Numbered from the stretch's first letter, positions 23,685 to 32,724 are shown. The stretch is 64,000 nt of DNA from Paenibacillus sp. (GCA_031180825.1 JAPSLM010000013.1:1-64000); one strand, 5' to 3'. A program made the numbers and translations. Notes: generated by a model from the letters alone, not told the origin.

Positions 23685-24966
23685 CGAGCTCAAGAAAGAA
23701 TTGGCCCGCGGGCCGTTCAGCCAAAACGGGTTCAACGACAGCTTGCGCAAGCGCATCGAAGAACGCATCGATAATCACGTCGCCGTCCGCAGGCCTCGCA
23801 GGTGGAGCGTCTGGAGCGCCGGCGTTTCCGCCGTGCTGGCGTCGGCTCTCGTATTCTTGTTCGTTACGGACAGCCGTCCCCTCCCTCTCGTTCAGCAGGA
23901 AGCGGTCGAGAAGCCGGAGACCCTGCAACAGCCCTCTGCAGCCGATCCTACACCCCACGGCCCGGATTGGGAAGCCACCGTGCGGTCGGCGCTGCTGATC
24001 GGGCTGCGCTCCGATGGGCCCGCAGCCGAAGACCCTCAGGCTCCCAGTACGTACCGCACCGTTCTTATCGCGCCGGACCGGAACCGGTTGCAAAAGACGG
24101 CGGAGGGCGAAGGGATTCTGATGCCGTACAAGCTTGATTTCTGGAAAATCGGGAATGAGCGTACAGCAAACGGCTCGCAGGAAACGCATATGCTGACGGC
24201 CCATTTGGCCTCGGCCAAACCGAAGACAGGCAGCCCCGCAAACCGTGGAAATCCGGCGCAGACCGTGGTCCGGTCGGAGAAGCTGATGTTCGCCGGCAAC
24301 CGTTACATTGCCGTGGCGCAAACGGCGGCGGCCAATAGCGGCCAAGCCGAATCCCCGTTAAAGCAGGAATATGTGTGGGTAAAAGAGCTGGAGCAGATCG
24401 CCTCGGTCCGCCGGCAGACGCCCGCGCTGCAATTGGAGCCGCACGTCACGCTGCAAAGCGTGTTCGCCTCAGCCGCCGTCCCCGTGCTAAAGGAGCTGAA
24501 GCCCGCGCCGCCGCCGGCAGGCTCCGGACATGCGGAGCCCGCCGCCGATTTGTCCGGCAAGAGCTGGACCATCTCCCGCAAGCAGGGGAAATGGACGGCA
24601 CAGATCGCTTCGTATGACGAGCCGTCAACCGATGCAGCGGGAGGCCCGTCATACCGCTTAAGGGAAGTGCCGCTGGCGCTGCCCCAAGCGGTCGTCTCCC
24701 ACGACGAGCTGGCCGTTCCTTGGCGCGATATCGTGCGGATGCAGCCGGGCGCGGTGGATGCCTTCTCCTCCCCGAACCGCGACATGGTCGCTGTCGTTAC
24801 CGAGCAAAATATTATCATCTATCCCTACGCGGACCAATGGATTCCGATCCCCCTCATGACGCTGCCGCTTCAGCCGAAGGAATCGGTCGTCATGATCCAA
24901 TGGGCTACGGGCTCCTACGTCGAGCTGTGGAAGCGGCAGGTAAAAGCTTACTTGCAGCCGCAGTAA
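23668..24966 (+). CDS. Probable membrane anti-sigma factor
   Basis: A 432-residue protein: short cytosolic N-terminus (1-48), one membrane segment (about 49-67, SAGVSAVLASALVFLFV), and a long external domain that I do not recognise. Position directly behind and overlapping an ECF sigma gene, plus this topology, makes it a likely anti-sigma factor that holds the sigma at the membrane. It starts at TTG 23668 with AGGAG ten bases upstream; the ATG at 23677 is nine bases further and less well placed. No zinc-binding HxxxCxxC motif is seen. Confidence 0.6.
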   Translation: MDPMDNELKKELARGPFSQNGFNDSLRKRIEERIDNHVAVRRPRRWSVWSAGVSAVLASALVFLFVTDSRPLPLVQQEAVEKPETLQQPSAADPTPHGPDWEATVRSALLIGLRSDGPAAEDPQAPSTYRTVLIAPDRNRLQKTAEGEGILMPYKLDFWKIGNERTANGSQETHMLTAHLASAKPKTGSPANRGNPAQTVVRSEKLMFAGNRYIAVAQTAAANSGQAESPLKQEYVWVKELEQIASVRRQTPALQLEPHVTLQSVFASAAVPVLKELKPAPPPAGSGHAEPAADLSGKSWTISRKQGKWTAQIASYDEPSTDAAGGPSYRLREVPLALPQAVVSHDELAVPWRDIVRMQPGAVDAFSSPNRDMVAVVTEQNIIIYPYADQWIPIPLMTLPLQPKESVVMIQWATGSYVELWKRQVKAYLQPQ

Positions 24967-24983
24967 GTGAAGCAAGAAACATT

Positions 24984-25060
24984 GGACGCGCTTACTTCGC
25001 GTCCTGTACGGAAGCAAGTCCGGTCTCCGGAGCCATGGCGCCCCGGGAACCGGACTTGCT
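24984..25060. other. Two hairpins between convergent genes
   Basis: GGACGCG/CGCGTCC (24984-25004) and a 12-base perfect stem AGCAAGTCCGGT/ACCGGACTTGCT (25013-25060) lie between the convergent genes ending at 24966 and 25075. Neither has a good T-run, so they are possible factor-assisted or weak terminators. Confidence 0.45.
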
Positions 25061-25074
25061 GCGTGTAATATCGA

Positions 25075-26439
25075 TCACTCCCAATCGATCGGAATTTTGA
25101 TTTTCATCGGCTCCTTCCGTTCTTTGGAATACTCGTCAACGACCATTTCGAATTTAAACGGGATTGAAGGAAGCTTCGGATATTCCAGCTTGTAAGCGAA
25201 CGACTCTCTCGAAACTCGAACGGCATTTTTGTTGGAAGTGAATCGTCCTCCCGACGAATCCTCCAAAATGAGATAAGGTCTCTGATTGGCAGCATCGCTG
25301 GCTTCATAATACACGACCGTAGAATCCTCCAAAAATTGGACATCGGTAATGGTCACCCTCCCTCCTTTCGCCCCCCTTAACGTAACCGGCAAGCTTTCGG
25401 GACCGGTATAGTCGGCATATTCATCCCGCTGTGTACTCGATTGCCCGCTTGCCATTTTGCCTACTAGTAAAGTAACATATTGCGGCTTCGGATTAATCTC
25501 GGAAAGCGGACCAAAATTACTGCGCTCCTCCCCGTTTCTTCCCATCCCGCCGGCTGAATCGAAGCGAGTTTCCAGATCATCTTCCAGAAAGTAATATAAA
25601 CTCAGCAACTGGTCTGTCTTGACGACAACTTGGGTACCTACCGGAGTAAAGGTAATTTGATCGACCACAAATGTCTTGCCTTCATAGGAGCCGGTAATTT
25701 GAGGACGGACGATTTTGGTAAGCGGCTTGGTTTTGCCGAGCGATACCGGGACCGTAACATCCCAATTCCCGTCCGTTGTTCCGATTCGCCGGATTGCGAT
25801 ATGAAGCCGCGCATTCTCCGGCAGCGGTTCGGTATCGAACACCGTCGTCCCTACAAAGGTATGATCGCCAGTGATCGTAAATGCATGGGTCCCCCCCATC
25901 TGAGGACTAGCGCCTTCAAACTCGTAATCGTAATACACAGCCGCGTCTTCTTCTGTAATCTTCTTCTTTTTGAGGTACTCCACTTGATAGTTGACGACGA
26001 ATTGAATCCCATCGTAGAACACCTCGGCAACGGTAAGCCGAATATTCCGATCCGTAACCGATACGTCGGTTGCCGTACCCAGATTTTGCTTTTCAATCTG
26101 ATACAGCCCGTTGTCCATAATGCCAGGCACGTTTTTGTAGAATAAATCGATAAAAAATACTTTTTTCAAAGCAGCGCCTACGTTTGGGGAATACAGGCCG
26201 ATTCCCGTGAGAAGAATCGCGCCAAGGATAACGGCGTTCCCTAAGATCACCCACTTTTTCCGCAGCATCATGCTCCCCTTAATGGACGGTCGGCTATTCT
26301 CGACGGATTGCCGGTGAAGCTCCCACAGCTCCTCGAACGTAAAGGAAGGCGACAGCCGCTTCAAACGGCTTTGCGCGGCCTCCGACGATTCCATGGACCA
26401 ATCCTGCTCTGTTCCCTTCTTATCGGAATGCAAAGTCAT
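25075..26439 (-). CDS. DUF4179-type membrane anti-sigma factor
   Basis: A 454-residue protein with a cytosolic N-terminus of about 65 residues (SFTFEELWELHRQS), one membrane segment (about 66-88, VILGNAVILGAILLTGIGLY) and a large external domain with the DUF4179 pattern (RNIRLTVAEVFYDGIQFVVN). Known relatives are encoded with ECF sigma factors. Its start ATG 26439 overlaps the stop of the sigma gene (ATGA) and has AAGGAGG upstream. A longer reading to 26643 lies inside the sigma gene and is not likely. It likely traps the sigma factor until an envelope signal arrives. Confidence 0.78.
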   Translation of the reverse strand: MTLHSDKKGTEQDWSMESSEAAQSRLKRLSPSFTFEELWELHRQSVENSRPSIKGSMMLRKKWVILGNAVILGAILLTGIGLYSPNVGAALKKVFFIDLFYKNVPGIMDNGLYQIEKQNLGTATDVSVTDRNIRLTVAEVFYDGIQFVVNYQVEYLKKKKITEEDAAVYYDYEFEGASPQMGGTHAFTITGDHTFVGTTVFDTEPLPENARLHIAIRRIGTTDGNWDVTVPVSLGKTKPLTKIVRPQITGSYEGKTFVVDQITFTPVGTQVVVKTDQLLSLYYFLEDDLETRFDSAGGMGRNGEERSNFGPLSEINPKPQYVTLLVGKMASGQSSTQRDEYADYTGPESLPVTLRGAKGGRVTITDVQFLEDSTVVYYEASDAANQRPYLILEDSSGGRFTSNKNAVRVSRESFAYKLEYPKLPSIPFKFEMVVDEYSKERKEPMKIKIPIDWE

Positions 26440-26972
26440 TTCAGCCCCTCCTTGATTGAGGTCAGTTGGCAGCTCTCCGCCTCGTTGTTCCTTAGCTGCT
26501 CCAGTGCCGCGTGCAGCCTGGACTTGCACGTTCCCAGACGAATATTCAACAGGGAGGCGGTCTCCTGCAAAGATAACCCGACATAGTAGACCAGAATAAG
26601 CACCTCTCTTCTTTTCGGAGACAAGCGGTTCACCACCTGCCATAATTCTTGCTCGCTTTCGCTTTTCAGTACCAGGTCTTCTACCGAATCCGTCCCGGCT
26701 TCAACCGGCACTTGACCGAAAAAAGTAAGCCAGCGCTGCTTGCGGAGCGTGCTCCGCACCATATTCAGCGTGATCCGGTACAGCCATGGACGCAAAGGCT
26801 TGGAGGGATCGTATAAATGAAATTTCCGATATGCGCGCAAAAAGGTCTCCTGAGTGATGTCGTCGGCCAGCATGGCTGACTTGGTCATCATCAGGGCAAT
26901 CCCGTAAACGTAAGGGGAGTGTTCTTCAAACAAAGCCCGCGACTGCTCTTCCGAGATCAAATATTCCTTCAA
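26436..26972 (-). CDS. ECF-type RNA polymerase sigma factor
   Basis: A group IV sigma factor of about 178 residues. Region 2: MLADDITQETFLRAYRKF and RPWLYRITLNMVRSTLRK; region 4: LSPKRREVLILVYYVG and ETASLLNIRLGTCKSRL. I set the start at TTG 26972, which has GGAGG eight bases upstream; TTG 26999 is possible. Coupled to the DUF4179 anti-sigma gene. Divergent from an OatA-like acetyltransferase, with a symmetric candidate ECF promoter in between at 27036-27070. Confidence 0.88.
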   Translation of the reverse strand: MKEYLISEEQSRALFEEHSPYVYGIALMMTKSAMLADDITQETFLRAYRKFHLYDPSKPLRPWLYRITLNMVRSTLRKQRWLTFFGQVPVEAGTDSVEDLVLKSESEQELWQVVNRLSPKRREVLILVYYVGLSLQETASLLNIRLGTCKSRLHAALEQLRNNEAESCQLTSIKEGLK

Positions 26973-27035
26973 TGAACAATCCTCCGCTTCAGTATTCAAA
27001 GTAAATACGCTTCGAAAACGGAAATAGTTCGATGC

Positions 27036-27070
27036 GGCGCAGATGTAACTTTTTTGTTACAAAATCCGCC
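27036..27070. promoter_or_regulatory. Symmetric divergent ECF-type promoter candidate
   Basis: TGTAAC (27044-27049) and its inverse GTTACA (27056-27061) are separated by six T. On the plus strand TGTAAC is followed after 17 bases by CGCC (27067-27070); on the minus strand TGTAAC is followed after 16 bases by CGCC (27039-27036). TGTAAC-like -35 boxes and CG-starting -10 boxes are known for Bacillus ECF sigmas of the SigX/SigM/SigV type. The pair would drive the sigma operon leftwards and the acetyltransferase rightwards. Confidence 0.5.
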
Positions 27071-27121
27071 TCTTTTCGCTATAAGATGAAGTCCTACGAG
27101 CTAAGGAAAGAGGGAAAAACC

Positions 27122-29020
27122 ATGCGAGCACCGATCCAAGGAAATAGCCGATATATGCCCGGAATCGACGGCCTGCGGGCACTGGCCGTTCTGGCCGTCA
27201 TCGCTTATCACCTTTATCCCGGACGGGCGCCCGGCGGGCTGCTCGGGGTCGGGATATTTTTCGTCCTGTCCGGTTATCTGATTACGGATTTGTTGATCGC
27301 CGAATGGCGAAGAGAAGGACGGCTGAATCTGAAAAGCTTCTGGCTGCGGCGTTTCCGGCGGCTCCTTCCGGCCATGCTGGTCCTGCTCTCGGCGGTTGCG
27401 GCGTGGATCTGGCTGGCCGACCGCTCCCGGCTGCCGTCGCTTCAAGGAGACTTCCTGGCGGCGCTCGCCTATGTCAGCAACTGGTGGCTGGTGTATCGCG
27501 AGGTGTCTTATTTCGAAAGCTTCGGTCCCCCTTCCCCGCTCGGCCATTTCTGGTCGCTCGCGGTGGAGGAGCAATTTTATTTGCTGTGGCCCTTGCTGCT
27601 GGCGCTCGGTCTGCGTCTGCAGCTCCGGCGGGGCTGGCTTGCCGGAGCCATGCTGCTCGGCGCATCCGCTTCTGCGGCCGCCATGGCGCTGCTGTACGAG
27701 CCCGGCGCCGATCCGAGCCGGATTTATTACGGAACCGACACCCGAGCCTTCGGCTTGCTGATCGGAGCGGCGCTCGCGGTCGTCTGGCCGAGCGGCAAGC
27801 TTTCGGCCGGCACATCCGTCCGCGTCAGGCGCATCGTGGATTGGGCCGGGACGGCAGGTCTGTTCGCCATTCTGCTGATGATAGGCCTAAGCAGCCGGTA
27901 CGATACCTTCTTGTATCGGGGCGGATTCGTATTGTTGTCTCTGGCGGCGGCGGTTACGGTAGCGGCGCTTGCCCATCCGTCCGGCCATCTCGGACGCATT
28001 ATGGGCTGCCGTCCGCTCCGCTGGCTCGGCGTACGCTCGTACGGCATTTATCTGTGGCACTATCCCGTTATTGTCCTGAGCAGCCCGGCGGCAGGCACTG
28101 ACGGAATCAGCTTGACGCGCGCCGCCCTGCAGTTGACCGTAACCATCGGACTCGCGGCTTTATCTTGGACATTCATTGAGGAGCCTATTCGCAGGGGAGG
28201 AATGAATGCTTGGGGGACGCAGTTGCCCGGCCGGTACCGGAAACGGCACCTGAAGCCGGACATGCGATGGGCCGTACCGGCGCTGCTCCTTTTGTTTTTC
28301 TGCGTCTCCTGCCTGGGGGAGAATCCGCAGCCCACCGCCGCTCCAAATGCCCTTTTGGCAAAGGGGAGCGAGAGGAACATCGCCCCGGCTCCGGCACCTC
28401 AACCGGATCAAGGAAGCGGGACGGGCCCGGTTTCGGAAACGCCTGGTACGGGCGCGGATGAAGCGGATGAATCCGCCGAAGTCGCCGAAGCCGCTGAAGT
28501 CGCCCCTCCCGCTTCCCCGGAAGACGGTCCTGAAGAAGCCGGAAAAGGGATTACGGCGATCGGCGATTCGGTTCTGCTCGGCACCGCAGCACATCTGGAG
28601 AAGCTGCTTCCCGGCATCGTCGTCGACGGCAAGGTCGGAAGACAATTGGCCCAGGCGCAGGAGGTTGCCGACCGTCTCCGGTCGGAAGGGAAGCTCGGCT
28701 CCCGGGTGATCATCGAGCTGGGCACGAACGGGGCGTTCGCCAAAAAGCAGCTGGAATCGCTGCTGCGCTCCCTTGCCGATGCCGAGCGGATCGTGCTCGT
28801 CAACACGCGCGTTCCCCGCCCGTGGGAGGGAACGGTGAACGGCATGCTGAAAGAAGCCTCCGGCCGCTTCGCCAATACGACGCTCGTCGATTGGCATGCC
28901 GCAAGCGCGGGCAAAGCTTCCTTCTTCGCTGCCGACGGCGTCCACTTGAACGCCGAAGGCTCCGAATATTACGCCTCGCTTTTGGCCAAGGCGGTACGGA
29001 AGCCACAATCTCCCAAGTGA
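27122..29020 (+). CDS. OatA-like acyltransferase with C-terminal SGNH domain
   Basis: About 632 residues. The first 370 residues are an acyltransferase-3 membrane domain with about ten hydrophobic segments (start YMPGIDGLRALAVLAVIAYH with the catalytic His, then FFVLSGYLITDLL and the EEQFYLLWP motif). A Pro/Ala/Glu linker leads to an extracellular SGNH esterase-like domain (TAIGDSVLLGTAAHL with Ser, IIELGTNGAF with Asn, DGVHLNAEGSEYY with Asp/His). This two-domain layout is that of OatA/YrhL, which O-acetylates peptidoglycan and gives lysozyme resistance. ATG 27122 has a GAGG site upstream; the longer reading lacks one. Probably under the adjacent ECF sigma. Confidence 0.85.
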   Translation: MRAPIQGNSRYMPGIDGLRALAVLAVIAYHLYPGRAPGGLLGVGIFFVLSGYLITDLLIAEWRREGRLNLKSFWLRRFRRLLPAMLVLLSAVAAWIWLADRSRLPSLQGDFLAALAYVSNWWLVYREVSYFESFGPPSPLGHFWSLAVEEQFYLLWPLLLALGLRLQLRRGWLAGAMLLGASASAAAMALLYEPGADPSRIYYGTDTRAFGLLIGAALAVVWPSGKLSAGTSVRVRRIVDWAGTAGLFAILLMIGLSSRYDTFLYRGGFVLLSLAAAVTVAALAHPSGHLGRIMGCRPLRWLGVRSYGIYLWHYPVIVLSSPAAGTDGISLTRAALQLTVTIGLAALSWTFIEEPIRRGGMNAWGTQLPGRYRKRHLKPDMRWAVPALLLLFFCVSCLGENPQPTAAPNALLAKGSERNIAPAPAPQPDQGSGTGPVSETPGTGADEADESAEVAEAAEVAPPASPEDGPEEAGKGITAIGDSVLLGTAAHLEKLLPGIVVDGKVGRQLAQAQEVADRLRSEGKLGSRVIIELGTNGAFAKKQLESLLRSLADAERIVLVNTRVPRPWEGTVNGMLKEASGRFANTTLVDWHAASAGKASFFAADGVHLNAEGSEYYASLLAKAVRKPQSPK

Positions 29021-29126
29021 CGGAGCGAGCTTCTTCTCATAGCAGAGGTCTGGTAGGTTTTCATTGCATGATATAATGTTTCATCAAACGAAATAACAAG
29101 AGAGATGACAGTGGATCTGGATCGGA

Positions 29127-29412
29127 GTGGTTGAAGCACGCGTTCAGGAGCAATTCGGCAAGCATGCGGATAAATACGTGGCCAGCGAGGGGCACGCACA
29201 TGGGCCGCAAGCGGCATGCCTTTCCGTCCTGGGCACGTCGGACCGCCGGGACGGAGGAGCAGGTGCGGCAGGTCGAGCAGTTTATCCTTGACGGCTCCGC
29301 CTCCTGCCGCGAATACTTTTCCGTGCAGACCGGCGAAGGGACGGACCGGGGGCTGCAATCGCTGCAAATCGACGATTGGCGCGCCCTTCTGGAGAAGCCG
29401 GCACAGCCGTAA
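29127..29412 (+). pseudogene. Class I SAM-dependent methyltransferase, internally deleted
   Basis: Two parts in different frames resemble one methyltransferase. Bases 29127-29205 encode VVEARVQEQFGKHADKYVAS, the usual N-terminus of YodH-like methyltransferases. Bases about 29235-29412, one frame over, encode VRQVEQFILDGSASCREYF, then SLQIDDWRALLEKPA, which looks like their C-terminus. The central part with the SAM-binding GxGxG motif (roughly 150-170 residues) is missing. No functional product is expected. Confidence 0.6.
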
Positions 29413-29548
29413 CGTATGGCATACAAGCCGCGCCAAAAGAAGCCCCGGCTCCCGCTTCCCCCTTCGCCAAGCTTATGCCGCTTGGACCACAGAGGAATGC
29501 GGAGGCCGGGGCCTCCCTTCTTCAGGCTGACGCCCTCCGTTCCTTCCG

Positions 29549-30703
29549 CTAAGCGGGGTCCGCTTTCCCCGGGTCGCCGGAGACGCCGTAGGTCACATGG
29601 CTCTCGAACGACGGATTCAGCGGCACGATCATAATGTGCGTCTGACCCGGCCGGAATACGGCTTCGCGGCCCTGCTCGTAATAGCGGATCGGATCGTTTG
29701 CCTTCTCCCGCCTCCACTCCAGCAATTTTACCTTGCCCTGCTGAAATAGCAGCGCCGGGCCTTTGCCGGTCAGCCGGACAGCGAGGCGGCCTTCCTTGTC
29801 CAGCACCTTGTGATCGGTACCCATCACGATCACATTCGAAGCGCTGAGCGGCTGATCGCTGTTCAAATCGATATGCTTGCTGCCGTTGATCGAGCGTTGG
29901 TACTTGCCGTCGGCCGCGTTATACTCGTAAGTGACAACATAGCTTTTCCATAAAAAAGTAATGTCCACTTTGGGGGCATCCTGCGCCGCCGTTCCTATCG
30001 TCTCGACCGCCTCCGCTTCCTGTTTCGCAAAGGCGTATATGGGTCCCGCCGGGCCCTGCTCGTCCAACCCCCGCTTCTGGGCGCCTGCCCGGATGTTCTC
30101 CAGATTGGTATACAGGTTGTGCGGAGCCTTCCGTGACTTCTCCCGCCAAAAATAAGGCCCTGCATTCGTAATCTCATCCAGATCGGCGATCTTCTCTTTC
30201 CGAAGCCGCTCATAGGCGTCCGGACTGCCTCCCGCATGCACCTGAATAGCCCCGAAGCTTTGGCCGATATCGATAAAATACGGCCGAATGCTGCGTACCG
30301 GGCCGATCGGCTCCGCGAACGCACTGCTCTGAAACAGCGCAACAAGGCGTGTCACCTCCCCTTCGGCGAGCACCTCGAATAAGACGTCCGCCTGCGTCAG
30401 TCCGCTCTGCGGCCGGGCTGCCGGATGATTGTTGATCATGACCATCACCGGCCGGGCGTCGCTGGGCTGAGGCAGCATCATGCCGGTCAGCGGCGCTTGA
30501 TAGGCGGGCGGCTGAACCGGAGGCGCCGGCGGCGGGTCCGCGACGGGCTTCTCCGGCTCGACCGGCGCAGCGGCGGGCTTGTCCGGCTGCCCGCCGTTCG
30601 TCAGGCTGCAGCCGGCCGCTGTTAAAGCGAGGCAGCCCGCCAGCAGAACGAGCCTCCCCCGCCGCCAGAACCGGCTCCATCTTCTCCATCCTCTTCGTTT
30701 CAT
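29549..30703 (-). CDS. DUF3048 (YerB-like) lipoprotein
   Basis: A 384-residue protein with a signal peptide ending in lipobox LTAAGC (Cys near 33), a Pro-rich linker and a DUF3048 domain: GMMLPQPSDARPVMVMINNH, ADVLFEVLAEGEVTRLVALF, GPVRSIRPYFIDI, PHNLYTNLENIR. YerB of B. subtilis is the named relative; function unknown, probably at the outer face of the membrane. Start ATG 30703 behind GAGGTGA. Monocistronic by appearance. Confidence 0.82.
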   Translation of the reverse strand: MKRRGWRRWSRFWRRGRLVLLAGCLALTAAGCSLTNGGQPDKPAAAPVEPEKPVADPPPAPPVQPPAYQAPLTGMMLPQPSDARPVMVMINNHPAARPQSGLTQADVLFEVLAEGEVTRLVALFQSSAFAEPIGPVRSIRPYFIDIGQSFGAIQVHAGGSPDAYERLRKEKIADLDEITNAGPYFWREKSRKAPHNLYTNLENIRAGAQKRGLDEQGPAGPIYAFAKQEAEAVETIGTAAQDAPKVDITFLWKSYVVTYEYNAADGKYQRSINGSKHIDLNSDQPLSASNVIVMGTDHKVLDKEGRLAVRLTGKGPALLFQQGKVKLLEWRREKANDPIRYYEQGREAVFRPGQTHIMIVPLNPSFESHVTYGVSGDPGKADPA

Positions 30704-30898
30704 ACACGTTCACCTCATCTGTATGTCCCCTCTAGTAATCTATATTCTAGCGAGACTTGGTTTAGAATCGATTGCGCGCAAAAAGAAGAAAGATGAGCGC
30801 TTTTTACTATATTAAACGCGTTCTCTTCCCGAAGGTTTCCGGAACCCTCCCAAGCTTCAAATGAATTGCGGCAGGGAAACAGGAAAAATTGTCGAAAA

Positions 30899-30906
30899 TA
30901 ACCATT
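30899..30906 (+). promoter_or_regulatory. Candidate Spo0A box upstream of the KinB-like kinase
   Basis: TTGTCGAA is a perfect match to the Spo0A box core and lies 93 bases upstream of the kinase start. The 296-base gap 30704-30999 holds this box and AT-rich promoter-like DNA for the divergent lipoprotein and kinase genes. An 8-base match can occur by chance, but the site fits a sporulation kinase. Confidence 0.45.
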
Positions 30907-30999
30907 TGAGATGCCGCGTCGTCCGAAAGCGTAACGACCGTTGTGATCAGAAGATGACATTTGCGGTTCCGATAGTCCATCGCCGTCAGGAGGTGTCTT

Positions 31000-32265
31000 A
31001 TGATAGAAGTTCTTCCCCTGCTGCTGAACACCTTTATTATTATTCTATCTATCTTTTTTTATCAAATCGTTTGTCTCGACAAAGACAGGCCGGAGCGCGC
31101 CAACCGGTGGTTCCTGCTCCTGTTCTTCACCGTAGCGATGGCGATGTGCATGGCTTTTCCGATCCGCTTTTTTTCCGGGCATTTTTTCGACCTGCGTTAT
31201 GTGCCGCTCCTGCTTTGCTACTTGTACGGGGGCCATCGTAACCTGCTCTATATCTCGATCGCTTATCTAGCCGTCCGGTCGCTGCTCGGCGGAGAGGGCA
31301 TGGCGACATCGGTGATCGTGTATGCGATTGTGTATCCATTGATGATCATTTTCGGTCCCTTTCGGCCTACCCAGCGCAAAATCAAGCGTCTGCTCCACGG
31401 CACCGGTTTAACCGTCGCCTGCACGCTCGCGGCCATCGTGTTCTCCAGCCTTCGCACCGGAAAGGAAGACCTTCTCTTCAGTTGGTTTTCGGTCTACTTA
31501 ATCCTTGTCACGGCACTTACCATGGCTATGTCCCTTTTCATTCTGGAGGGAATCTATGAAAAAATGAAGCTGCGTAAAGAAGTCGAGCGCGCGGAAAAAA
31601 TGTATCTTGTCGGCGAGCTGGCCGCCTCGTTTGCCCATGAAATCCGCAATCCGCTCACCGTTGTAAGCGGCTTTTTGCAATTGATGGGTAAAAATCAGAT
31701 TGCGGAAGAAGCCAAGCCCGAATATTTGCGTATGATGATCACCGAATTGGAGCGGGCTCAGGCGATCATATCGGATTATTTGGCGATAGCCAAGCCGAAG
31801 ACCGGTTCGATCCGGCTTATTGAGGTGGAGCCTTTGCTGAGGCAAATCATCGAATTGATGTCTCCTTACGCGCTCATGAATACGGTCGGCATCGCCAGCT
31901 CCATCGAGCACGGTCTTCAGCTCAAGGCCGATGCCTCCCGGCTCAGCCAATCGCTGATCAACATTGTCAAAAACGGCATTGAAGCGATGCCGGACGGGGG
32001 AACCCTGGAAATCAAAGCGTATCGGCGGCAGCGAAAGCTATTGATTGAAATATCGGATCAAGGCATCGGCATGACCCCGGCGGAGATCGATCGGCTCGGC
32101 ACCCCATTTTATACGACCAAAGAAAAAGGCACCGGCATCGGGACCATGGTCGCGCTCGGCATCATCGGAAGCATGGGCGGCCGAACCGAGGTGCACAGCG
32201 AGAAAGGGGCCGGGACGACCATTACGATCATTCTGCCCGCTCGAACGGAGGAGTCAAGGGAGTAG
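31000..32265 (+). CDS. KinB-like sporulation sensor histidine kinase
   Basis: A 421-residue membrane kinase. The N-terminal 185 residues hold about six membrane segments with little outside the membrane (5TMR-LYT/KinB style). A short helix leads to the phosphoacceptor AASFAHEIRNPLTVVSGFL (His near 211), then an ATPase domain with N box SLINIVKNGIEAM, G1 box ISDQGIGM and a G2 region GTGIGTMVALGI. No PAS domain, as in KinB and unlike KinA. It probably feeds phosphate into Spo0F/Spo0A. Sda-type proteins earlier in this window could inhibit it. Start ATG 31000 behind AGGAGGTG. Confidence 0.8.
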   Translation: MIEVLPLLLNTFIIILSIFFYQIVCLDKDRPERANRWFLLLFFTVAMAMCMAFPIRFFSGHFFDLRYVPLLLCYLYGGHRNLLYISIAYLAVRSLLGGEGMATSVIVYAIVYPLMIIFGPFRPTQRKIKRLLHGTGLTVACTLAAIVFSSLRTGKEDLLFSWFSVYLILVTALTMAMSLFILEGIYEKMKLRKEVERAEKMYLVGELAASFAHEIRNPLTVVSGFLQLMGKNQIAEEAKPEYLRMMITELERAQAIISDYLAIAKPKTGSIRLIEVEPLLRQIIELMSPYALMNTVGIASSIEHGLQLKADASRLSQSLINIVKNGIEAMPDGGTLEIKAYRRQRKLLIEISDQGIGMTPAEIDRLGTPFYTTKEKGTGIGTMVALGIIGSMGGRTEVHSEKGAGTTITIILPARTEESRE

Positions 32266-32268
32266 ATA

Positions 32269-32724
32269 TCAGAACGAGCAATAGGCTTGCGAACGGTCGA
32301 TCAAGCGCGGGCGTTCGAAGGCCGCGCCCTCGCGATCGTGTTCTGCCGACGGGTCGAGCAGCCGGGCGGTCAAATCGGCCAGAGCGGCTGCCGCGATGTC
32401 CGTGCGCACCGGTCCCCACGCCGCGGCATGGCTCCGGACGTAACCGGCGGCTTCGGAAACAGACAGCCCCTTCAGCTTCAGAAAGATCGAGGTCCACCGC
32501 ACGATATCGGCGTACGGCTTCGTGCTCGGCACGACGTATTCCGCCCATCCGTTCACGCCGTGGCTGGACAGCTTAAGCAGCCCGCAGTTGCAGTCGCGGC
32601 AATTGCCTGCGAGGCCGGACTCCATGAACCGGCAATCGAACCGGTATACCTCGATAAGGCCGATCCGGCTCGTCGACAGGATCGCTTCGTTAACTTTTGG
32701 CAGGGGATCGCTTAATGTCAGCAT
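32269..32724 (-). CDS. Uncharacterised protein under a c-di-AMP riboswitch, enolase-N-like
   Basis: A 151-residue cytosolic protein. Residues 18-110 (GLIEVYRFDCRF, CGLLKLSSHGVNGWAEYVVP, RWTSIFLKLKGLSVSEA) recall the N-terminal capping domain of enolase-superfamily enzymes, but the catalytic barrel is absent. A Cys cluster (NCRDCNCG) is present. Start ATG 32724 has AAAGGAGAA eleven bases upstream; longer readings run into the riboswitch terminator. It ends three bases after the kinase on the opposite strand. It is the only gene downstream of the riboswitch, so its product is probably linked to c-di-AMP physiology (potassium, osmolytes, wall). The fold call is tentative. Confidence 0.5.
   Translation of the reverse strand: MLTLSDPLPKVNEAILSTSRIGLIEVYRFDCRFMESGLAGNCRDCNCGLLKLSSHGVNGWAEYVVPSTKPYADIVRWTSIFLKLKGLSVSEAAGYVRSHAAAWGPVRTDIAAAALADLTARLLDPSAEHDREGAAFERPRLIDRSQAYCSF

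Noticed and set aside
28160-29008. 282-residue antisense frame over the acetyltransferase SGNH domain
   Set aside because: Arg/Gly-rich, no start signal, and the sense strand has clear catalytic motifs.
29442-29511. GCCCCGGC ... GCCGGGGC inverted pair between the methyltransferase remnant and the DUF3048 gene
   Set aside because: The loop is over 50 bases and no T-run follows; a chance GC-rich pairing is likely.
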